From NCBI GenBank assembly GCA_016198945.1, contig JACQHO010000201.1:1-5277 (forward strand): 5,277 bases of DNA, read 5' to 3'. The position numbers were made by a program, and so were the translations under genes. Numbering within the stretch: the first letter of the stretch is position 1; every line of letters begins with the position of its first letter. The notes under the pieces were generated by a model. It was not told the origin of the DNA. It did no database searches and saw only the letters and a list, made by a program, of their open reading frames with translations. This stretch comes from Nitrospirota bacterium. GTDB lineage: Bacteria; Nitrospirota; Nitrospiria; JACQBZ01. This document shows, one piece after another, positions 1 to 5,277 of this stretch.

Positions 1-773
1 ATCCCGGGCTCGTTGTCCACGAAACAGATCGAGCGGGAAGGGGTGAAACCCTGGCGCGTTCGCTCTCCGCCGGTTCCCATGACCTGATCCTGGCGGCCGG
101 CGGCGACGGCACCTATCATGAAGTCATCAACGGGATGCGTGACTCTTCCGTCCCGCTCGGAATCCTTCCGATGGGAACCGGGAACAGCCTCGTCCGCGAG
201 CTGGGATTGCCGACGAATCCGCTCCGGGCCGCCTCGGCCATCCGCAATGGCGTGGTCCGCCCGATCTATCTGGGACAATATAATCATCGCTTTTTCATAC
301 TGATGGTCGGCGCGGGATTCGATGCCGAGATCGTACGGCGCGTCCCACCTTCCCAAAAACGTCTGGGCATGCCGGCCTACATGGCGGCCGGCATCGTCGC
401 GCTGTTCCGTTACAACTATTCCCCCATCACGTTTCGTGTCGATGGGAAAGAGGTCATAGGAACGTCGGGCATCATCGCCAAGGCCCGATGCTATGGGGGC
501 CCCTTCGCGATCGTCCCCCGGGTCCGGCTGGACCGGCCGGAGTTGATCCTCTGTCTGTTCAAGGGACGCGGTCCCCTGACCTACTTGAAATACACGATCG
601 GGGTGATCGCCGGGCTGCACACGCGAATGAAGGACGTGGAATTCCACGCCGGTACGACGATCGAAATCGAAAATTCCGTCCCGCTTCAGGCCGACGGCGA
701 AGCGATTGGAAGCGGCCCGGTCCGATTGACGATCGCCCCGAAACCGCTGAATCTGGTTTATCCGCGGACGTAA
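1..773 (+). CDS. Diacylglycerol/lipid kinase family protein (YegS/DgkB/BmrU type), 5' end outside window
   Basis: Probable ATP-dependent lipid kinase that phosphorylates diacylglycerol or a related lipid alcohol at the inner face of the membrane. The frame is open from base 3 to the TAA at 771-773, giving 256 visible residues. Numbering from the first full codon, the nucleotide-binding motif GGDGT is at 33-37, followed by HEVINGM and then PMGTGNS at 56-62, the usual glycine-rich pair of the DAGK catalytic domain. The second domain shows GAGFDAEIV near 103-111, YGGPFAIVPR near 164-173 and the typical C-terminal LQADGE at 228-233. Family members are usually about 290-310 residues, so some 40-50 N-terminal residues lie left of the window. 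The Met at base 135 is internal, because GGDGT lies upstream of it. The DG often seen after the P-x-A segment is DR here (PRVRLDRPEL). The family is secure; the lipid substrate cannot be told from the sequence. The gene converges on the sulfatase-like gene pair. Confidence 0.93.
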   Translation, partial: PGLVVHETDRAGRGETLARSLSAGSHDLILAAGGDGTYHEVINGMRDSSVPLGILPMGTGNSLVRELGLPTNPLRAASAIRNGVVRPIYLGQYNHRFFILMVGAGFDAEIVRRVPPSQKRLGMPAYMAAGIVALFRYNYSPITFRVDGKEVIGTSGIIAKARCYGGPFAIVPRVRLDRPELILCLFKGRGPLTYLKYTIGVIAGLHTRMKDVEFHAGTTIEIENSVPLQADGEAIGSGPVRLTIAPKPLNLVYPRT

Positions 774-846
774 AAAACATGTAGGGGAGACCCGGCGGGT
801 CGCCCTGTCATTCCGGGCGAGGCGCCGCCTCGCCCCTACCGTTTTT
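772..846. terminator. Probable bidirectional intrinsic terminator between convergent genes
   Basis: On the plus strand the 9-bp GC stem 815-835 is followed after six bases by TTTTT at 842-846, which would terminate the lipid kinase transcript. On the minus strand the hairpin 789-801 is followed by the outer end of the element and then six U residues (A772-A777 on the plus strand), which would terminate the sulfatase-like operon. The spacing between stem and T-run is longer than in an ideal intrinsic terminator. If the outer 7-bp inverted repeat pairs, the T-runs move to within two to four bases of the stem base. The tail-to-tail gene arrangement fits a shared terminator. Confidence 0.5.
781..839. 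repeat. Palindromic intergenic element with GTAGGGG/CCCCTAC ends
   Basis: A 59-bp GC-rich element fills nearly the whole gap between the convergent genes. Its ends are a perfect 7-bp inverted repeat, GTAGGGG at 781-787 and CCCCTAC at 833-839. Inside are two hairpins: GACCC/GGGTC (789-793 with 797-801, loop GGC) and a 9-bp stem GGGCGAGGC/GCCTCGCCC (815-823 with 827-835, loop GCC). From memory, repeats starting GTAGGGGCGA and carrying these GACCC or GAGGC hairpins are scattered between genes in many environmental bacterial genomes. That it is repetitive here is inferred, since only one copy lies in the window. The right end overlaps the last codons of the minus-strand gene and supplies its TAG stop (bases 836-838). 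Confidence 0.6.
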
Positions 847-3394
847 CATCTTTCTGGATATACCCCCAATCGAACAGAATGTCGCGCACCTCGCCGCTGA
901 GACCCGCCTGTCCCGCAAGCCGGCCTGAATTTCCGCCGGCAACGCCGACATAATCCAGATAAGGCGTGCGCCAGATAAAGGCGCCGGTTTCATATCGCGG
1001 ATCGTAAAGCGGTTGACCATAAATCCCGCTCCTGGAATCCAGAAATGCAAGCGCCGGCACGGGAAGCGTCCGGCCGGGTTCAATCAGGCCGGACAGACCC
1101 ATCGGCCCGCCGTAAAGCCGGCCCGGCTCGATCGGCCGGCCGTCCATGGACAGATCCAGACGAACGGGCGCCGCGGGCGGTTGTGTCTCGAAGAAAAAGC
1201 CGGTCGAGCGACCCCGCTCCAGATCAACCGAAAACTCGAGGGTCGTCTCATCCGTTTGTCGAAACTGAGGAAGGGGTTCCACCGGAAGCGCCTCGAAGAA
1301 TCGAATGCGGCTCCCGGATCTCTCAGGCACCGAGACACGGCCGGCAAAAAGATGGCGCGCGTCTCCGGCCGCGAGCCGAAGATGATTCACCGTCAGGTCG
1401 GGAGCCGCTTCATCACGCAGCAACCCGCGCATCCGTTGCGCCGCGGCAACGGACGACGCATCCTCCAGGCCGATCAGATTGCGTCGTTCCTTCGGATCAC
1501 GGTTCAGATCAAAAAGTTCCTCGCGAAGATGAATCAGACGATTTCCCTCCGGCATCCGTCGCACCAGGCGGGAGGCCGGTCCTTCCCGGGTGATGTACTT
1601 CATCCCGTCCCGCACGACGGCCTTCATATATCGTCCATCGGCATAAACCGGCCTCGGTGGAAGCGGCCGTCCTTGAATCAAGGGAACCAGGCTTCGGCCG
1701 GAAAGGTTTTTGGATGCGGAAAGGCCGGCCAGTTCTTCAACGGTCGGAAATACGTCCACCAGACTGACCGGATCGTCCACCCTCCGCCCGCCGGCGATTT
1801 TCTCGGGCCAGCGGAGGATGAGCGGGACATGGATCTCCTCGTCGTAAAGCGTGTAGCCGTGACGGTTGAAGGTCCGAAGATCCCGGTCCGGCACGCCGTA
1901 GTCGTGGGCCGGATCAAACACCTGGCCGTGATCCGCCGTGATCACGATCAGCGTATGGTCCAGAAGCCCGAGACGCTCCAGCGCGGTTCGCACGACGCCG
2001 ACGTATTCATCCACATAGGCCACGCTCCCGAGATACCAGCTGTATCGATCGTACCCGGCGACCTGGATCGGACCCGCCGCCTGGAAAAGGTGCTTGACCG
2101 GCGGGCGGTACCGGCCGTGCGGCGCGTTGTAATTCAGAAACAGAAAGAAGGGCCGCCGTCCGTTCCGAGCCAGCCAGCCGATGGTCCGGTCGGTCAGGTC
2201 CACCGTATCCAGCGTGGCGCGGTTGTTGTTGGTGATCTCCTGGAAGCCCAGGTCGTACCCCGCCCCGCTGAATTCGAGCAGGAATAGATTGTTCACAAAG
2301 GCCCCCGTGAGATATCCGGCCTGCGTAAAACGGTCCGGCAGGGTCGGGAGGGACAGTGAATGAAAATGACGGCGTTCCAACGGATCCAGCCCCCGATTCC
2401 GGTAATGGACGCCGATCTCGTTCGGGTAGCGGCCGGTAAAGAAGGACGTTTCCGATGTGCGGGTATCGACCGAGGCCGACCGGGCCTGAAGGAAGACGAC
2501 CCCCTCCCTCGCCAGCCGATCCATGTTCGGAGTGGCGTTCCGTTCCGAACCGTAGACGCCCATCGCATCGGGCCGCATCGCGTCCACCAGGATCACGATC
2601 ACATTGGGCGGGCCTTGATCGGAGGGCAATGGCGTTCGACCGAGGATGACCGGATTTCCCCATGCCGCGGCCGACACCTCCCGGGTGTCGCCTGGAGAAC
2701 GGGTCGAGAGCGTCAACGCCACGGTCCGGCCTTCCCACCGGGAGAGGTCCAATTCCATCTTCTCCCATTGCCCGTATTTCCCGCGGATGTCCGGAAACAG
2801 GTATTCCTGCATCATATCCCGGAAACTGATCCGGTTCTTACGGAACGGGGTGGTGATCAGACGATCCATGACCGTTACGGCCGCCGGGCTCCCCTCCCCT
2901 TCGCTTGGGCCGGATATCCGAACGATAAAACGGGCCGAGGCAGGGATCCGCGACCGGTGCGGCAGCACGGCCATCGCCAGTGACAGCCTCCCTTCCGCAG
3001 GGATTCGGACCGTATACGTGAGATCGGTCGGCGTCGGAGCGAACAGGGCGTCCATCACCTCCATCTCGCCGCGGTTGAGAAGACCGAGACCGGCCTGCAG
3101 TCGAACCCGGCCCGAGTCGGATCCATCCGTGGCATAGGGATAATCTCCCAGCGCGGCAAGGCCTTCATCCCATTTCGGAGAAACACGAACCGAATGCAGG
3201 GCATCACGCGTTGCAAGATCGGCCAGACGGATCGTTTCGTTCCAGGGCGGCCCGCCGACGGGGATCTTCCCCTGAATCGCAAGAAGGGGATCCGGCAGCC
3301 GGGAAGGCCGCGGATAGACGAATACGATAAAAAAAACGAGGGAACACAGCCCCAGTCCGCCGATGACTTTCAATGACAGGCGGATGAGCTTCAT
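836..3394 (-). CDS. Membrane-anchored sulfatase/alkaline phosphatase-superfamily protein with Thr active site and extra flanking domains
   Basis: Complete 852-residue protein, read from ATG at 3394-3392 to TAG at 838-836. Residues 1-9 are basic, followed by one hydrophobic anchor at about 10-27, so the rest should be periplasmic or extracellular. Residues ~35-258 form a predicted beta-rich domain I do not recognise. The sulfatase-fold domain runs from ~262 (NVIVILVDAMRPD) to ~640. Metal-ligand candidates are Asp271 and Asp488-His489 (ITADHG); His426 lies in NYNAPHG and the VPLIL block is at 523-527. The nucleophile position is Thr311 (DTRTSETSFFTG, aligned on the conserved TG), not Cys or Ser, and the C/S-x-P-x-R sulfatase motif is missing. 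Residues ~665-852 form a second unrecognised beta-rich domain. A start at 3493 would run over 100 bases into the upstream gene and has no anchor at its N-terminus. The gene is coupled by ATGA to the upstream paralogue. It may be a phospho-transferase, a phosphodiesterase or an atypical sulfatase; the superfamily call is firm, the reaction is not. Confidence 0.9.
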   Translation of the reverse strand: MKLIRLSLKVIGGLGLCSLVFFIVFVYPRPSRLPDPLLAIQGKIPVGGPPWNETIRLADLATRDALHSVRVSPKWDEGLAALGDYPYATDGSDSGRVRLQAGLGLLNRGEMEVMDALFAPTPTDLTYTVRIPAEGRLSLAMAVLPHRSRIPASARFIVRISGPSEGEGSPAAVTVMDRLITTPFRKNRISFRDMMQEYLFPDIRGKYGQWEKMELDLSRWEGRTVALTLSTRSPGDTREVSAAAWGNPVILGRTPLPSDQGPPNVIVILVDAMRPDAMGVYGSERNATPNMDRLAREGVVFLQARSASVDTRTSETSFFTGRYPNEIGVHYRNRGLDPLERRHFHSLSLPTLPDRFTQAGYLTGAFVNNLFLLEFSGAGYDLGFQEITNNNRATLDTVDLTDRTIGWLARNGRRPFFLFLNYNAPHGRYRPPVKHLFQAAGPIQVAGYDRYSWYLGSVAYVDEYVGVVRTALERLGLLDHTLIVITADHGQVFDPAHDYGVPDRDLRTFNRHGYTLYDEEIHVPLILRWPEKIAGGRRVDDPVSLVDVFPTVEELAGLSASKNLSGRSLVPLIQGRPLPPRPVYADGRYMKAVVRDGMKYITREGPASRLVRRMPEGNRLIHLREELFDLNRDPKERRNLIGLEDASSVAAAQRMRGLLRDEAAPDLTVNHLRLAAGDARHLFAGRVSVPERSGSRIRFFEALPVEPLPQFRQTDETTLEFSVDLERGRSTGFFFETQPPAAPVRLDLSMDGRPIEPGRLYGGPMGLSGLIEPGRTLPVPALAFLDSRSGIYGQPLYDPRYETGAFIWRTPYLDYVGVAGGNSGRLAGQAGLSGEVRDILFDWGYIQKDEKR

Positions 3395-3410
3395 GGCGTC
3401 CCGCCCGCCT
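3391..3410 (-). promoter_or_regulatory. ATGA stop/start overlap and weak ribosome-binding region of the downstream sulfatase-like gene
   Basis: On the minus strand the ATG at 3394-3392 overlaps the TGA at 3393-3391 of the preceding gene, the classic arrangement for translational coupling. The bases just upstream read GGCGGGCGGGACGCC. They hold only a weak GGGA-type Shine-Dalgarno match, four bases from the ATG, with no AGGAGG. The 3' arm of the neighbouring hairpin (base 3404) ends nine bases before the ATG. Initiation therefore probably depends on ribosomes finishing the upstream gene, which also unwind the hairpin. The overlap is seen directly; the coupling is inferred. Confidence 0.7.
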
Positions 3411-5277
3411 GTCCGGCGGGCAGGCCATCCGGCGCGGGAAGGACATATCCGTTTCGCACCACGGCCCGTGGGTCCCGGTCCATCCAGGCCCAAAGCTCGG
3501 CGCGCAGAGCATCAAACACCGCCGGATGCGCCGATGGATCGAGCGGACTCCGGTTTTCCGGATCCGAAACCTGATCGTACAGCTCATAACGAACACCGCT
3601 CCGGGTCGGGATCGAGATCAACTTGTGCCCGTCCCGCATCACCATCCGGTGCTTGGCCGCCTCGATCAGGTCCCGGTATTCCTCCTTCAGAACGATCTCC
3701 TCGCCCCGATCGGGATCCACCTCCATCAATCCGACCACGTTCGGATAATCCAGTCGCTGACGCTGAAAGAACTGCCGGCCGGACTCCACGAACCAGATGC
3801 CCGTCTCGGCAAACGCCGAAAGACCCGGATCGGCCGCTTCCCCGCGCAGCAACGGCATGAGACTGACCCCGTCGCGTTCGACCGGGTCCGGCAATTGGAG
3901 GCGGTCCAGAAGCGTCGGGACGAGATCCACCGACCGGACGATCGAACGGACCGTTCCCGGCCGCGTCGCAGGGACGGGATCTCGGATGATCAACGGCACG
4001 CGCAATACCGATTCGCCCCGAAGATGCTCGCCGTGGCCCATCCCGCGATCGTCTTCATACAAATGCTCTCCGTGATCGGACGTGATGATCAGCACCGTCC
4101 GGTCGAACAGCCCCTCCCGTTTCAGGGCCTCGATGATCCTTCCGACCTCGCGGTCGACGCTGAAGACCGCCCCGTCATAAAGCGCGCGTACCTGCTCCAC
4201 GTCCGCGTCCGTCACGGTCTCATCCGTCGTGATCTGGTTCGGCTTGTGATATTTGTAAGGCCCGTCATAGCCCGGATCCGTAAACCGGGCGTAATCGGGA
4301 TACGGCGCGGCGTAAGGAAAATGGGGCGTCGAAAAGAAGACCATCAGGAAAAAGGGGTCCTTTTTCATCTCGCGGATCGCCCGCTCGGCCTCCCGGGTCA
4401 GGAGGGACGGGTCCGAGGCCTGGACAAACTCCCGAAGCTCCGGGAAAACCGCCCGGCCGAAATCGTTTTCAAGGTACGGCAGAAGAAACCGGTGGATTTC
4501 GAGCCCCCGCATTTTAAGCAGCATCGGAAAATTGAAATGGGGAGACTGAACACGGTCGAACCCGAGATCCACACGCGTGAGGATGTCGCCCGAAAAATCC
4601 GAGATCGCCCGCGACCGGTAGCCCGCCGACTTCAAGGCCCGCGGGAGGCCTGGAAGCGGCCCGTCCCGATCCTCGGCTCTGGGAAACATATGGCGCACGC
4701 CGTGACGGTCCGGATAGAGACCGGTCAGTATCGTCACGAGCGAAGGGAATGTGCGCGGGAGCGAGACATAGGCCCGTTCGAAATCAACCCCTTCGCGGCA
4801 AAGCGCGTCGATCGCGGGTGTCGTCGTCCTCTGATATCCATGGCAGGAAAGATGATCGTAGCGAAGCGAGTCGATCGCGATCATCACCACATTGGGCCGA
4901 TCGGCGTTTAAAGGAACACCGGACGACGGCGCGCGGGCCGGCATCAAGCTGAACACGGTCATTCCCGCCAGCCCCAACGCCGACGCCGCCGCAATCGGAC
5001 GGCTGAAACGGGTTCGGGCCGCGATCCGTCTCAGAAAAGAGATCGCCTCCGGCCGCTCCCTCCACAGAAGCCGGAGACCTGGAATGATCAGGACGACGAT
5101 CGTCAGGCGATTCAGGCCCGTCAACGATAAACGGTCGGTCAGGAAAAGCTGCATCCGGCGGCCGAACCCGCCGCGGTCAAAAAGGGACTCGGTATACAGC
5201 TGGGGATGCAGGATGATCCCGCGCGAATAGAAATAGAGATGGAAGGCCGCAAGCCCTCCGAGGATCCCGATGGCGAC
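3391..5277 (-). CDS. Polytopic sulfatase/alkaline phosphatase-superfamily protein (LtaS-like layout), 5' end outside window
   Basis: 628 residues are visible, from the right edge to TGA at 3393-3391. The first Met (bases 5154-5152) is not the start: 41 in-frame codons precede it, and they encode a membrane segment (IGILGGLAAFHLYFY) and a linker. Further hydrophobic segments lie at visible residues ~58-71 and ~95-112. The catalytic domain follows from ~127 (NVVMIAIDSLRYD) to ~600. Candidate metal ligands are Asp136 and Asp401-His402 (ITSDHGEH). His319 lies in STPHFPY, and a GHGEHL block with VPLII follows. At the nucleophile position is Thr176 (PRTFPSLVTILTG), followed by PSL where sulfatases have PSR. 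Several transmembrane helices ahead of an exported catalytic domain resemble LtaS, EptA and related envelope phospho-transferases, so transfer of a phosphorylated group is plausible. The substrate is unknown, and an atypical sulfatase cannot be excluded. The C-terminal tail (DGLPAGQAGG) is encoded by a palindromic repeat. Confidence 0.9.
   Translation of the reverse strand, partial: VAIGILGGLAAFHLYFYSRGIILHPQLYTESLFDRGGFGRRMQLFLTDRLSLTGLNRLTIVVLIIPGLRLLWRERPEAISFLRRIAARTRFSRPIAAASALGLAGMTVFSLMPARAPSSGVPLNADRPNVVMIAIDSLRYDHLSCHGYQRTTTPAIDALCREGVDFERAYVSLPRTFPSLVTILTGLYPDRHGVRHMFPRAEDRDGPLPGLPRALKSAGYRSRAISDFSGDILTRVDLGFDRVQSPHFNFPMLLKMRGLEIHRFLLPYLENDFGRAVFPELREFVQASDPSLLTREAERAIREMKKDPFFLMVFFSTPHFPYAAPYPDYARFTDPGYDGPYKYHKPNQITTDETVTDADVEQVRALYDGAVFSVDREVGRIIEALKREGLFDRTVLIITSDHGEHLYEDDRGMGHGEHLRGESVLRVPLIIRDPVPATRPGTVRSIVRSVDLVPTLLDRLQLPDPVERDGVSLMPLLRGEAADPGLSAFAETGIWFVESGRQFFQRQRLDYPNVVGLMEVDPDRGEEIVLKEEYRDLIEAAKHRMVMRDGHKLISIPTRSGVRYELYDQVSDPENRSPLDPSAHPAVFDALRAELWAWMDRDPRAVVRNGYVLPAPDGLPAGQAGGTP
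3404..3425. repeat. Short GC palindrome in the 3' end of the upstream sulfatase-like gene
   Basis: Two overlapping, mutually exclusive hairpins can form here. CCCGCC at 3404-3409 pairs with GGCGGG at 3415-3420 around a 5-base loop. Alternatively 3407-3414 pairs with 3418-3425 (GCCTG.CC with GG.CAGGC), with a single mismatch at 3412/3420. The stretch is translated as LPAGQAGG in the last codons of the 3391-5277 gene. From memory, similar CCTGCC/GGCAGG palindromes giving peptides such as LPAGRQAG recur in many metagenome-derived genomes. Only one copy is present here, so its repetitive nature is inferred. Confidence 0.5.

Noticed and set aside
135..137. Met at 135 as the start of the lipid kinase
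   Set aside because: The essential GGDGT motif is encoded upstream in the same open frame, so the start lies outside the window.
1013..2287. 424-codon open frame on the plus strand
   Set aside because: It lies antisense inside the well-supported sulfatase-like gene; its translation is rich in Arg, His, Pro and Gln with no domain motif, as expected of a shadow frame in GC-rich DNA.
3335..3355. Cys17 of the 852-residue protein as a lipoprotein lipobox
   Set aside because: The residue before Cys is Leu, not Gly, Ala or Ser, and hydrophobic residues continue beyond it, which fits an uncleaved anchor.
3395..3493. Upstream Met at 3493 as the start of the 852-residue protein
   Set aside because: It would add 33 Arg/Gly/Pro-rich residues before the membrane anchor and overlap the preceding gene by about 100 bases; the ATGA overlap at 3394 is the standard alternative.
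3526..4911. 461-codon open frame on the plus strand
   Set aside because: Antisense to the second sulfatase-like gene, with low-complexity Arg/His-rich composition and no recognisable motif.
1..5277. tRNA, rRNA, CRISPR array, transposase or phage genes
   Set aside because: No cloverleaf, spaced direct repeats or mobile-element proteins seen on either strand; the only non-coding gap is the 62 bases between the convergent genes.

Overview
The window is GC-rich (by eye roughly 60-65% G+C), densely coding bacterial DNA. It holds two incomplete genes at its edges and one complete gene between them, with no RNA genes, CRISPR array, transposase or phage genes that I can see. Proteins with an N-terminal membrane anchor and a large exported catalytic domain, together with two short GC-rich palindromes of the kind scattered through many environmental genomes, suggest a free-living or uncultivated Gram-negative-type bacterium. 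The sequence does not let me name the phylum.

Layout: (1) bases 1-773, plus strand, hold the last ~256 codons of a diacylglycerol-kinase-family lipid kinase (YegS/DgkB/BmrU type). Its 5' end lies left of the window. (2) Bases 774-839 form the gap between convergent genes. It is almost filled by a 59-bp palindromic element (781-839) that has GTAGGGG/CCCCTAC ends, two internal hairpins and an outward T-run on each side, so it probably terminates transcription in both directions. (3) Bases 836-3394, minus strand, hold a complete 852-residue membrane-anchored protein of the sulfatase/alkaline phosphatase superfamily, with extra domains on both sides of the catalytic core. (4) Bases 3391-5277, minus strand, hold a second protein of the same superfamily, with several membrane segments ahead of the catalytic domain. 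Its 5' end lies right of the window, because the frame stays open to the last base. The two minus-strand genes overlap by ATGA and surely form one transcription unit read right to left. Its promoter is not in the window.

The two 'sulfatases' deserve care. Both have the metal-binding Asp near the N-terminus and the Asp-His-Gly motif of the superfamily. Where type I sulfatases have the Cys or Ser that becomes formylglycine, both have threonine, and the C/S-x-P-x-R motif is absent. Thr at this position is what phospho-transferases such as LtaS and EptA use. A role in transferring or hydrolysing a phosphorylated envelope group is therefore at least as likely as sulfate ester hydrolysis. If a transferase of this kind consumed a phospholipid and released diacylglycerol, the adjacent lipid kinase could recycle it; that link is inference only. 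Nothing here amounts to a clearly new system. The unusual points are the Thr-type active sites, the uncharacterised flanking domains of the 852-residue protein, and two palindromic repeats that sit on gene ends.
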